This document shows, piece by piece, positions 35,047-43,948 of a stretch of 64,000 bases of DNA (position 1 is its first letter; each line of letters starts with the position of its first letter). Source of the stretch: Arthrobacter sp. StoSoilA2 (GTDB lineage: Bacteria; Actinomycetota; Actinomycetes; Actinomycetales; Micrococcaceae); assembly GCF_019977195.1 (NCBI RefSeq), contig NZ_AP024643.1, positions 3,720,001 to 3,784,000 of the forward strand, read 5' to 3'. Made by a program: the position numbers and the translations under genes. Under the pieces are notes generated by a model. It did no database searches and was not told the DNA's origin. It was given only the letters and a program-made list of their open reading frames with translations.

Positions 35047-36468
35047 ATGCTGCAAGAGGTTAGCGCTCAATCCCTGAACACGGTCATGCTCTTCAGCGCC
35101 GGCGCTATCCTCGCAGTTGTCGGTGGTTTGGCCATGTTCCTAATGCCTTTGCGGTTCAGGCTTGCAATCATGACCATTCTCGCGGTTCCCCAATTGATCG
35201 TGCCTGGGTTGATCGAATCAGCATCCGTATTCCAAGTCTGGGTTGCTTCCTGTGGCATTGTGGCAATGATCCGCGAGAAACCAAAATTTCCATCCATTTA
35301 CGGCAAGCTCTTGGCAACGCTGGCTATCCTAGCCTTGGTCGCGGCGCTATGGTCCCCACTGATAAACATCTCGATGATCGCGGCGATGCAAGTTATCTCC
35401 TTGCTTATTATTGCCCTGCACGCGGCTTACGTTTTAAAAGAAAGCCCAGCGGGGCTTACATTGGCCTTTCGATGGCTGTCGGTTAGTGTCATTGCGGAAG
35501 CAGCCTTAGTCGTCTTATTCCGCCTGCGCCCCGATCTGGAGGGTGCCTTCCTGCAGACCCAAGTGGCGAAGCTACTTATTGGAACTGAAAAGCTAAACAA
35601 CTTCTTCGCTGGCTCGCCAGACAACGTCTTCGACCCAGAAAAAGCGGGCGGACTCTGGCTGAATGCAAACACGGCATCGATGTTCCTCGGTGTTGCGGCC
35701 TGCGCCTTCGTCGTCGCATACAAGAGATACCAATCGAAATGGTTTCTCGTGACGGCGGCCATCGCCGCTAGTTCCATATCCTTCGCCGGTTCAAAAACTG
35801 GGCTAGTACTGCTGGCGACAATGCCACTTATCGCCTGGGTCACGCCACTGTTGGCGCGCAGGAGGGGCCGAGCATGGATTCTCCCGACGGCGTTGGTAGC
35901 ATTTCCAGTTTTCCTGGCCGTCCAGTCCCTTATTGATGCCATTCTCCCGGCGAAGTTTGCCGAGGACTCCGCCCTGTCCTTAGGAACGCGGGCCGTTATC
36001 TGGGACGTCGCAAGCGAACTTTTTATGGAGCACCCCGTATTAGGGCTCGGATTCGGTGGGTGGGGTGAGAATTTCTTCGCCTACAGCGGCGGCGCACTCG
36101 GGCGTACGTTCCCCCCACATAACATCCTTATCGCGACATGGTCCGATTATGGAATCGGCGGGGCGGCCGTGTTGGTGGCCCTCATAATTGCGCTCATATT
36201 CGGACATCTCCGCCGAATGGGCTCCCCACCAGTTCCGGTGTCGTCAGCATGGGGATGGAGCCTGGCGGCGTTCTTGTGGACCTGGATTCACGGGATGGCG
36301 GATGCCACCACGTTTTACGGCGATATCAGGACCGCCACTGTGCTCGGCCTGCTGACAGGTTTCTTGCTGTATGACCCCCAAGTAGCTGAAATCAAGCGGG
36401 TTCGGCTTATGTCGTCAACGACGGACGCTCCGTTCGCGGCTTGCGGCCCAAACGCGCCCTCAGCATAG
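35047..36468 (+). CDS. O-antigen polymerase/ligase-like membrane protein (Wzy type)
   Basis: 473 residues; ATG with AAAGG about 8 bases upstream. Around 10-12 membrane helices across the protein and a large extracytoplasmic loop with LGTRAVIWDVASELFMEHP, LGLGFGGWGENF and FPPHNILIATWSDYG, the RxxxW / G-G-G / HN pattern of the Wzy_C (PF04932) O-antigen polymerase/ligase group. Likely polymerises the lipid-linked repeat units of the second polymer outside the membrane. Gene order with acyltransferase, GT4, Wzx, Wzc and a priming enzyme supports a Wzx/Wzy system. More A/T-rich than the bkd genes. Confidence 0.85.
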   Translation: MLQEVSAQSLNTVMLFSAGAILAVVGGLAMFLMPLRFRLAIMTILAVPQLIVPGLIESASVFQVWVASCGIVAMIREKPKFPSIYGKLLATLAILALVAALWSPLINISMIAAMQVISLLIIALHAAYVLKESPAGLTLAFRWLSVSVIAEAALVVLFRLRPDLEGAFLQTQVAKLLIGTEKLNNFFAGSPDNVFDPEKAGGLWLNANTASMFLGVAACAFVVAYKRYQSKWFLVTAAIAASSISFAGSKTGLVLLATMPLIAWVTPLLARRRGRAWILPTALVAFPVFLAVQSLIDAILPAKFAEDSALSLGTRAVIWDVASELFMEHPVLGLGFGGWGENFFAYSGGALGRTFPPHNILIATWSDYGIGGAAVLVALIIALIFGHLRRMGSPPVPVSSAWGWSLAAFLWTWIHGMADATTFYGDIRTATVLGLLTGFLLYDPQVAEIKRVRLMSSTTDAPFAACGPNAPSA

Positions 36469-36736
36469 ATTGCGCCGAGTCGGATAATAGGGCTCGGTCC
36501 GGGCAGGGGGCCTGACGGGCTAACAGGGGCCCGCGGCAAGAGCCGTCCCCGAGGTTACGCACATGGGAAGGCCTATTTCGCTGACCAATCTTAGACCGTG
36601 CACGGCTCAATCGGCCTAAGCGTATGCCTGTTTGCACCCCCGTCGGCCTGTGACAGAATTCAGAGCAAAAGGCGAGTATTACGCTCGCTTGGGTTAGCGA
36701 ACCTAGCCGTTCTTGTGGGCCGCTTATGATTGGGCC

Positions 36737-37225
36737 ATGTCTGTAACCATGGCCCTGATAAATTCCATTGGCGCTTCCCACCTAATACCGTTCCGGCTTC
36801 GAACGCTACTGTTGAGAGCTGCCGGCGTGGAGATGAACCTACGAGGCAAGGTGGCGCCCGGGGTTGTCATTCGGACCAAGTCACTCACTTTAGGCAAGCG
36901 TTCGACGATAAATTACCAATGCATAATTGATAATCGCGCGCCAGTCACTATCGGCGACAACGTCGGGATAGGAATCGGCGTCAGGCTCATCACGAGTTCA
37001 CACGAGATGGATGACCCGACGGTTCGCGCCGGAACCTCCACGCTCGCACCGATCACGATAGGCGATGGAGCATGGTTGGGAAGCGGCGTGACGGTACTGG
37101 CGGGCGTCACCATCGGAGCCGGATGCGTGATAGCTGCCGGCTCCGTGGTGACCAAAGACTGCGAAGCTCACAAACTCTACGGGGGAATCCCTGCCAAGTT
37201 TATGCAGGAATTGGCCACAGCCTAG
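36737..37225 (+). CDS. Hexapeptide-repeat acyltransferase (WcaF/LacA type)
   Basis: 162 residues from ATG 36737, with no strong ribosome binding site; TTG 36713 would add 8 residues. A left-handed beta-helix is visible from about 40: VIRTKSLTLGKRSTINYQC, PVTIGDNVGIGIGVRLITSS, a catalytic His in SSHEMDDP, then PITIGDGAWLGSGVTVLAG, VTIGAGCVIAAGSVVTKDCE and a closing YGGIPAKF. This is the usual O-acetyltransferase of polysaccharide clusters (acetyl-CoA dependent). About 270 non-coding bases precede it, with no clear signals. Confidence 0.85.
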   Translation: MSVTMALINSIGASHLIPFRLRTLLLRAAGVEMNLRGKVAPGVVIRTKSLTLGKRSTINYQCIIDNRAPVTIGDNVGIGIGVRLITSSHEMDDPTVRAGTSTLAPITIGDGAWLGSGVTVLAGVTIGAGCVIAAGSVVTKDCEAHKLYGGIPAKFMQELATA

Positions 37226-37288
37226 CTGGCACACGCACGCCAGCAATACGATTGGAATCGAGTCAAAATGGCCACTCCTAAGGGAAGC

Positions 37289-38410
37289 ATGAAACTTCTG
37301 TTCGTCACGCGATCGATCCCTGCGCACATAAATGCCGGTGGGATGGAGGGCTTGGCCTGGGATCTGGCTAAGGAACTGTCACGAAGCTCGGAAATTCACG
37401 TACTAACCACGACCGTTCCCGGCCGGAGCGCGCAATTTGAATCTGACGGCATCCAGGTCAAGACGCTCCCAGGTACAAGACCAGGACGATATTCCTCGAA
37501 GTGGTGGGTCAAGACTGCGTTTTGGCGCCAAGCTCGGGACTATGATGCCGTGCTAAGCGTTAGCGCAGGGGCGAGCAGCATGGTCCGGCTGAACAGGTCT
37601 CCGCGGTACGTCTTTCAGGCTCATGGAACAGCGTTCTCCGAGCTTCAGGCTGTGCTATCTGGCAAGCCTAGGCTCTGGGCCTTGAAGGCACTCCGTATGT
37701 CCTACTGGGACGCCATCGATCGGGGCACGTACAAGCTTGTTGACGCTGTGGTGCCCGTAAGTGGAGTAGTCGGCGAGAAGCTCAACCACCCTAGATATTC
37801 GCGTGCAAGGGCGAAGACCGAGTTCGCCGTCATTGCCAATGGCGTGTTGACCGAACCGACCCTAGCGTCGGATGGCTCGGCTCGTAAACGGTTTGGGTTG
37901 GCCGCCGCGGATGACGTCGTAGTTTGCGTATCGAGGTTGGTCCGTCAGAAGGGCGTAGACCGCGCCATCGAGGCTCTCGCTGCGAGCAGCGCCGACACTA
38001 AGCTGCTGGTCGTTGGTGATGGCCCCGAGTCTGGTGCCCTCCGGGAATATGCGCTCTATGCGGGTGTTAGTGATCGAGTGGTATTCACTGGCCAATTGGA
38101 TAAGGATGGAGTCCATGACGCCCTTCGCGCTGCTGACGCCTTCGTCTTCCCTGTACGGGACGCGCAACGCGAAGGACTACCGCTGGCTGTCCTTGAGGCC
38201 ATTGCCTGCGGCCTGCCAGTCATCGTCCCCAAAGATTCAGATTGGGACACCGATCTTGTTCCCTGCCTGAGATTCACAAACGTCGCCGACCCGAGAACCC
38301 TTTCCCGAGCAATAGCCGATGCCGTCGCCGCCGAAAGGGTCACGTTGCCGGCGATATACACTCGCGAATCTATGGTAGCCAGTTACAAGAGCATCCTTGG
38401 ACTCTCCTAG
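37289..38410 (+). CDS. GT4 family glycosyltransferase
   Basis: About 373 residues from ATG 37289 (MKLLFVTRSIPAHINAGGMEG, with AAGGGA just upstream); ATG 37268 adds 7 residues. The N-terminal domain has the glycine loop AGGMEGLAW; the C-terminal domain has VVCVSRLVRQKGVDRAIEAL, LLVVGDGPESGAL, VFTGQLDKDGV and the donor motif FVFPVRDAQREGLPLAVLEAIACGLPVIV. A retaining GT-B enzyme in the second polymer locus. Followed immediately by the ISL3 remnant. Sugar specificity unknown. Confidence 0.87.
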   Translation: MKLLFVTRSIPAHINAGGMEGLAWDLAKELSRSSEIHVLTTTVPGRSAQFESDGIQVKTLPGTRPGRYSSKWWVKTAFWRQARDYDAVLSVSAGASSMVRLNRSPRYVFQAHGTAFSELQAVLSGKPRLWALKALRMSYWDAIDRGTYKLVDAVVPVSGVVGEKLNHPRYSRARAKTEFAVIANGVLTEPTLASDGSARKRFGLAAADDVVVCVSRLVRQKGVDRAIEALAASSADTKLLVVGDGPESGALREYALYAGVSDRVVFTGQLDKDGVHDALRAADAFVFPVRDAQREGLPLAVLEAIACGLPVIVPKDSDWDTDLVPCLRFTNVADPRTLSRAIADAVAAERVTLPAIYTRESMVASYKSILGLS

Positions 38411-38539
38411 GCAGGGAAGCTCTGACGTCGGTATGTACCTGCGGACACATCGAGATTGCCTAGAAAGTGAAGTCCCCTTGTTCCACCGTCGTCCGTGGTG
38501 CCGAAAGCCTCCGTGTCTTATGAAAGTAAGAGTCAGACG

Positions 38540-39410
38540 GAATAGCCTGGGGTCAGAGCCAAGCGGTGTCCCGCCTCGCAGACCACCCCCTACCTGCTGG
38601 ATTACGCGTTGCCGGACTTCGGTGAGCATGTCGTTGCCTAGCTTGACCAGATGGAATGCATCGACCAAGACGGCGGTCCCCTGGGAGCCACATTAGCAGG
38701 GCCTTGCGGAAGGCGGCTGATGGGTCGATAGCGAGAACCTGCAGGTCCACGCGCCATTGGAGTGTCTGGGCCAACAACCAGTCCCCGACACCCACGCTGT
38801 CACGGCCGTCCCAATCCCGAGCGCTTGTCCGGGTGTCTAGATCCACGATGGTAGTCATCCAGCGTTCGTAGGGTTTCCAGGCATCATCGGTCGTAGGGTG
38901 GCGGAAGAACCGCACAGTCCTGTTGCGGTGTTCATCGATGCCGAGCATCCGCGGTGCCAGGGCATCAACATCGAGCAGCGTCAGCGCAGCGGAGTCGAAG
39001 GCCCGCTGCACCTGCCACCACGAGACACCGAACGAGGATGCGGCCCCAGCGGCTGCCCGTTCGGAATCGATGACGGCGGGCCATCAGGGCGTAGCGGAGT
39101 CGGCGGGTGGACCATGCCCTGCGGGAACCTCGGTAGTCTCCTCGGCGAATGTCCGGGCATAGGTACTCATCGCAGAAGAATCTCCGTTTGGACCAGAACA
39201 CTTCGACCAGGCCGGCCGGAATGCACTCGGGTGCTGATCACGCCCCTGGACAGGCGGCCGGCTTCGGCAGTGGCTTCGACGTGGACTGGCGCTGACCGAA
39301 AGCGAGGACTTCAATGTCGGCCACGCGGAAGTCCGGGAAGTTGAAGAGAGCGATGGCAGCATCAGGCACGGAAAAGTAGGCTCGATCAAGGCTCGTAGCT
39401 CCCGATTCTT
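38540..39410 (-). pseudogene. ISL3-family transposase remnant (mobile element fragment)
   Basis: Reading the minus strand across frames gives pieces of an ISL3-type transposase in order: IALFNFPDFRVADIEVLAFGQ-like start, KRRFFCDEYLCP, RTFAEETTEVP, AWSTRRLRYALMA, FGVSWWQVQRAFDSAALTLLDV, MLGIDEHRNRTVRFF, WMTTIVDLDT, DSVGVGDWLLAQTLQWR, VLAIDPSAAFRKAL and VDAFHLVKLGNDMLTEVRQRV. At least three frameshifts separate them, and the C-terminal third including the end of the DDE domain is missing. Inverted terminal repeats were not found. Between the GT4 gene and the tyrosine kinase gene; a past insertion and decay. Confidence 0.85.
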
Positions 39411-39540
39411 GATTAATGTGTAGAGAACATCCATCACGGCAGGGCTATGAGCCCTTCAGCTTTCAAGACACGGAATCGTTTCACCGCAAACCACAGAGCC
39501 GAGAAACTGAGGGGAAGCCAAACGTCGAAAGCGACGAAAA

Positions 39541-41016
39541 CTACCGCCTTCGGCCCGAGAGAGACCCTGCCGGCCGCGCATAGTCGAAGTCAGCAGGATC
39601 GCCACTCTTTACGGTCAGGTTACCTTGCTTGCTCGACTTGGACGCCCGCACCTTACGCGATCCCTCTTCCTCTTGCACGTAGTACGTGTACGAGTAAGCA
39701 TCGGGACCCTTTAGCGGCAGACGGTTCAACACAATCCCAAGAATGTTGGCACCGACCATCTCCAGGGCGTTAAGTGATTTTTGAAGCTCATGTCGCCGGA
39801 GCTTCTGGGTGCCGATCACTACTACTACGCCTCCCACATGCTGCGCTAGGACCGCCGCATCAGTGACGGGGAGTAGGGGCGGGGCGTCAATAACTACCGC
39901 GTCGAAGGCATCTTCTAGCCTCTTTACAAGTCGTTTCATCGCATCGGAGCCGAGAAGCTCGCTAGGGTTCGGTGGAATTTGTCCCGAAGTCAGGACGTAA
40001 AGCTGATCGTCTCCCCAATGCTGAAGCAGGTCATTGATGTCTGCTATTCCTACGAGCGCCGTCGTTAGTCCCGCGTTGCGGTCAAGGCCTAAGTACTTGG
40101 AGACCGTCGGACGTCGTAGATCTGCATCCACCAGGCAAACAGATTGTCCGGCCTGAGCCAGGGCGATGGCCAAATTCGTAGCCGTTGTGCTTTTGCCTTC
40201 CCCAGGCACCGATGATGTGACCAAAACCGTCTTTGCTTTGCCAGCCACATTGGCAAACTGAAGGTTCGTGCGTATTTGCCTGAAAGACTCGGCTCTGGGA
40301 CTTTGATGTGAGGCCTGGGTCAGCAAGGGGCGCTGGACGGCGCCAGCGTCGAAACTAATTCCGCCAAGCAACGGAGAATCTGTAACCTGCCGAAGATCGC
40401 TCTCACCTCTAACCCGAGAATCCAAAGTCGTTCGAAGCAGTGCAATTCCAACGCCGCTCGCGGCACCGATAATCAGGCCAAGGATTAAGTTTAGGCGCGT
40501 ATTGGGGGCGGAGGGCGTTTTGGGTGCAACCGCAGGTGTCACAATTGAAAGGCTCACTGCCGATGCCCCACCGTTTTTCGGCCTTTCAAGACCGTCTATG
40601 ACATGAATTAGGCTATCTGCAACGGCTTGGGCGACGGCGGCCGCTTGCACCGGAGAAGTATCAGATACGGAAATATTGATAAGAACCGTATTCAGATCGG
40701 ATCCAGCCGAAACGTTCTTAGCAAGTTCGCTCGCCGTTAGGTTGAGCCCCAGGCTATCGATTGCAGGCTGAAGGACAGCGGGTGTCTTTACTGTCTTGAC
40801 GTAAGACTGAACACGAGCTTGGCTGAAAGTGTTCCCCTGCTGCAGTTCCTGCACGGAACCTGAATTCTGAATTGCTACGAAGAGCTGCGTATCCGCGGTG
40901 TATGTTGGCTTCACCAAAATTGAGGCTGCTCCGCCGGCTAGAAGGCCTGCCATCGAAATAGCGACAACCAAGATCCAGTTGCGACGCAATATGCGTGCGT
41001 ATTCGTGCAGATCCAA
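39541..41016 (-). CDS. Polysaccharide co-polymerase with tyrosine autokinase domain (Wzc/CapAB type)
   Basis: 491 residues from TTG 41016 (GGGGGA 7 bases upstream), after which LDLHEYARILRRNW begins the Wzz domain. Membrane helix about 17-37, periplasmic-type part, second helix about 175-195 (RLNLILGLIIGAASGVGIAL), then a fused P-loop kinase: Walker A VPGEGKSTTATNLAIAL, Walker A' VCLVDADLRRP, Walker B AVVIDAPP. A short Tyr cluster (YSYTYY) near the C-terminus may be the autophosphorylation site; the usual tail is longer. Controls chain length of the Wzx/Wzy-type polymer. Last gene of the minus-strand block starting at 47623; downstream a small hairpin follows. Confidence 0.9.
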   Translation of the reverse strand: MDLHEYARILRRNWILVVAISMAGLLAGGAASILVKPTYTADTQLFVAIQNSGSVQELQQGNTFSQARVQSYVKTVKTPAVLQPAIDSLGLNLTASELAKNVSAGSDLNTVLINISVSDTSPVQAAAVAQAVADSLIHVIDGLERPKNGGASAVSLSIVTPAVAPKTPSAPNTRLNLILGLIIGAASGVGIALLRTTLDSRVRGESDLRQVTDSPLLGGISFDAGAVQRPLLTQASHQSPRAESFRQIRTNLQFANVAGKAKTVLVTSSVPGEGKSTTATNLAIALAQAGQSVCLVDADLRRPTVSKYLGLDRNAGLTTALVGIADINDLLQHWGDDQLYVLTSGQIPPNPSELLGSDAMKRLVKRLEDAFDAVVIDAPPLLPVTDAAVLAQHVGGVVVVIGTQKLRRHELQKSLNALEMVGANILGIVLNRLPLKGPDAYSYTYYVQEEEGSRKVRASKSSKQGNLTVKSGDPADFDYARPAGSLSGRRR

Positions 41017-41247
41017 ATTATGGTCCCCCTGTATTTTTCGCTGCGAGTCGCCACCTCTGAGCCAGCGGCAAGTTTCAAACGCTAGGTCAAGTGTACCCAC
41101 GAGGCGACACCAACGTTGGTGCGTTACGCCTTGGCTCAAACGGGAATGAAGTTACCCAACAACAAGACCGTGAACAACTGGGATTCGGAGCGCCACTGGG
41201 GCTCCTTTCCTACGGCCTCCTGCACGATAGGACTCAAGGCGCGCAGA

Positions 41248-42387
41248 CTAGCTCATGGCACGACGATAGACAGCATCAACTTTTTGAGCCTGAGACTGTA
41301 CATCAAACTCGCGCTCGACACGGCCTCGAGCCGATAGGCCTAGCCTGGCGGCAAGTTCCTTATCGTCTAAGACTGCAATCAATAATTCAGCCAAGCCCGC
41401 AACATCCCGTTCCCGAACCAACAAGCCCGTTTCACCGTTCACGACCGCATCCAGGATTCCGCCGTGTTCCGTCGCGATGACGGGCCTTCCTGTGGCCCCG
41501 GCTTCCAAGATTACCTGCCCCAACCCTTCCTGGTCCCCTGACGCTGCGGTGATGCTAGGAAGGCAGAGTAGACGAGCACCTTGTAGTTCGGCCAAAACGC
41601 GATCGTGCGGCTGAACACCCAGAAAATCAACGGAATCTGTCAGCGCCAGCTGGGCCACCTGTGCCTTAAGCTTTTCTTCCAGCGGTCCGGACCCTATAAT
41701 TCTTAGCCTCGCTTCTGGAATCTTTTTAAGGACCAGGGCGAACGCACTAACCAAGTCAGCCGTTCCCTTCTTTTCTACCAAGCGGGCAACGTGCAGAATA
41801 ACAGGAGCGTCGGGTATCTCACTGACCTGGATCTTTCGAGTGTCCACCCCCGTACCGATGACTGTGGTGTTCTCGGGGTTGGCACCAAGCTCGATTGCAA
41901 GGCGCTGAATATGTCGCGACACACAAATAAGGAGGTCCGCGGACCTCAAAAATTTTCCTCGAAAAATCGAATAATAAACCCATGCGGGCCGCTTCGAGCT
42001 GAATAAGGCAGACCTGGACGTAGTAACGTCAAAGCCGTGCAATGTCGTGACATGCGGGATGCCAAGGGAGCGCGCTGCTCCCTGCGAGTACATTCCTTCC
42101 ACTCCAAAGTGTGCATGCACGATATTTATGTCGTACTCCTGCAGGATTCGTCTGAGCGGCCGATGGTCACCAAATAATGTGTGTCTAACTACGGCTAATT
42201 TGCCTTGATCAGAAATCGTCGCCGTATTCAAATTTGGTATTGGTGCCACAATTGGATCTCGGGAAGTGATCAAGACTTTCGAAACCTTGAGCGCTTGGGC
42301 TTGCATCGGGATAAATTGCTCAGATGGCTTGAATACCGAATGCCTAAACACGGAGACACGAATTGGCGAATAGATGTTGTCTGGCAT
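41248..42387 (-). CDS. GT4 family glycosyltransferase
   Basis: 379 residues. N-terminal region VSVFRHSVFKPSEQFI (the 'xS.TFI' type of colanic and EPS transferases), HAHFGVEGMY and TTLHGFDVT. C-terminal GT-B domain: GTGVDTRKI, ILHVARLVEKKGTADLV, LRIIGSGPLEEKL, VDFLGVQPHDRV, LLCLPSITAASGDQEGLGQVILEAGATGRPVIAT. Part of the block of GT4 and flippase genes 41-47 kb. About 230 bases with no gene separate it from the kinase gene. Specificity unknown. Confidence 0.9.
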   Translation of the reverse strand: MPDNIYSPIRVSVFRHSVFKPSEQFIPMQAQALKVSKVLITSRDPIVAPIPNLNTATISDQGKLAVVRHTLFGDHRPLRRILQEYDINIVHAHFGVEGMYSQGAARSLGIPHVTTLHGFDVTTSRSALFSSKRPAWVYYSIFRGKFLRSADLLICVSRHIQRLAIELGANPENTTVIGTGVDTRKIQVSEIPDAPVILHVARLVEKKGTADLVSAFALVLKKIPEARLRIIGSGPLEEKLKAQVAQLALTDSVDFLGVQPHDRVLAELQGARLLCLPSITAASGDQEGLGQVILEAGATGRPVIATEHGGILDAVVNGETGLLVRERDVAGLAELLIAVLDDKELAARLGLSARGRVEREFDVQSQAQKVDAVYRRAMS

Positions 42388-42454
42388 TGCTCTACTTACC
42401 TATCATTTCGGTATTCATCGATGCTTTGACGCCGAGATCCACGGCAAAAACCGG

Positions 42455-43948
42455 TCATTCTTTGGATCTCCTCAAGAGGACGGAAAGGAAAGCTGATCTC
42501 ACAATATTCCTTAGTGAGGCTCTGAGCGACGGGACCAGCAGGAGGTTTGCAACCCATCCAAGACCTACGTATGCCAAGTCCCAAAGAACTTCAAGATTAG
42601 CAAGGGCCAACAGAACCGTTACTGCGATGGCCGGCGAAGTGGCGAGCAATTGCCGTGCAACTCGCCGCTCGAGCCCTAACGCAAATGCGGTCCCTAGCGT
42701 CAAGACGAACCCATAAGCGGATGGACCCAAGCCTATGGCAATCGGGCCAACCAGCGAGACGCCTAACCACTGCACAAGGACCTGGCTAACAATGGCCAAC
42801 AGTGTACAAAGCAGCACAGCGCGGTTGCGTCCCACCGCGGTGAGGGCTCTTGAAAGAGAGTATCCCAAGACTTGGAAGGCCAACCCTAAAGATAACCCCA
42901 AGAGTACATTGGTCGTAAGCAGCTCAGCCTCCGGCCCGAATTCACCACGCCTATAGAGCAGGTGAATTATCGAACCCGAACTCACGGCAAGAATTGCGGA
43001 TACGGGGAGCATCAACACCATTATGGCATCATTCATGCGTGAAACTTGGCGTCGGTAGTCTCGGCGGCCCAGTGCGGAGAGCTGCGTAAGGCCGAGGATG
43101 CCGAGAGGGACGGCCACGACGGACATAACTGATTCAGAAACGGTTCGGGCATAGTCAACAGCGGCAACAAGCCCAGGATCACCGAAGGAGGCAAAGACTC
43201 GTTCCAGCACGATGGACAGTTGTAACGCTACTGGAAGCATGAAAAGCGGTGCAATTCCCTTTGCCCCGTCGACAACGAATCGCCAGCCTTCCCTGAGGTC
43301 ACAAGCATCAGGTAGTCCTACAAGTCGTCCCCGAAGAAGCAGCACCCAACATATCCCCGCGTTTACCACCCAGGCCATAAGCAGCCCGATCGCGAGCCAT
43401 GGCACCCAGCTTGTAAACACCGCAAGAATGGTTCCCAACAATAATCCAAAGCTTTGAATCATTTGACGGCTAGAAGTTGGAAAATAGTTGCCGTGCGCCC
43501 CAAGCGCGTACGCCTGCACCGCTGACAATCCGTACAGAGGAATAACCCAACACAGGAGGCCCAGCAGCATCGTTGCCTGCTCCGTAGTCGCCGCGTCAAC
43601 CCCTGGGACTATGAGTTCTACGAGTGGAGTCCTCGCGAAGTAAACAGCGAAGGCCACTCCGATCAGAATGACCGCGATCCACAGAATATAGCCGCGTAGC
43701 ATTGACTGCGCTCTGGCTGCGTTAACCTTGATCTCTCGTGCATAGCTTGGTGCGAATGCAGCCGAAAGAAGATCCCCAGAAACAAGATTGGCCGGCACGA
43801 TTGTTGCCGTTTGCGCGACTCGAAATCCAGAAGCGATCGCACCTGTTCCAAAAGCGCCTGCGAAGACCACTTCACGTAAGAGTGCAACAACTTTGCCGAG
43901 CAGACTTCCTACAGCAAGGACTAAGAAGCCGCGGGCGAAGCGGCTCAT
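42455..43948 (-). CDS. MurJ/Wzx-like lipid-linked oligosaccharide flippase
   Basis: 497 residues with about 13-14 membrane helices; the N-terminal GFLVLAVGSLLGKVVALLRE and VVFAGAFGTGAIASGFRVA match the MurJ/MviN branch of the MOP superfamily. Conserved LLSAAFAPSY and ALTAVGRN segments. In this setting it probably flips undecaprenyl-linked repeat units of the EPS rather than lipid II, but the sequence alone cannot exclude a MurJ-like role. Its ATG overlaps the upstream GT4 stop (ATGA). Neighbours are GT4 genes and Wzc, so a Wzx role is favoured. Confidence 0.82.
   Translation of the reverse strand: MSRFARGFLVLAVGSLLGKVVALLREVVFAGAFGTGAIASGFRVAQTATIVPANLVSGDLLSAAFAPSYAREIKVNAARAQSMLRGYILWIAVILIGVAFAVYFARTPLVELIVPGVDAATTEQATMLLGLLCWVIPLYGLSAVQAYALGAHGNYFPTSSRQMIQSFGLLLGTILAVFTSWVPWLAIGLLMAWVVNAGICWVLLLRGRLVGLPDACDLREGWRFVVDGAKGIAPLFMLPVALQLSIVLERVFASFGDPGLVAAVDYARTVSESVMSVVAVPLGILGLTQLSALGRRDYRRQVSRMNDAIMVLMLPVSAILAVSSGSIIHLLYRRGEFGPEAELLTTNVLLGLSLGLAFQVLGYSLSRALTAVGRNRAVLLCTLLAIVSQVLVQWLGVSLVGPIAIGLGPSAYGFVLTLGTAFALGLERRVARQLLATSPAIAVTVLLALANLEVLWDLAYVGLGWVANLLLVPSLRASLRNIVRSAFLSVLLRRSKE

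Noticed and set aside
34614..35063. A 149-residue plus-strand frame before the polymerase gene
   Set aside because: It overlaps the polymerase start, has no ribosome binding site or family features, and its sequence reads as untranslated DNA with a hairpin.
38553..39437. Three overlapping minus-strand frames that could be called small hypothetical proteins
   Set aside because: Joined together they read as one ISL3 transposase with frameshifts, so they are pieces of a pseudogene.
41017..41247. Possible small gene between the GT4 gene and the tyrosine kinase gene
   Set aside because: The open frames here are in conflict with the kinase start region and show no coding-like composition; it is more likely a promoter or leader region.
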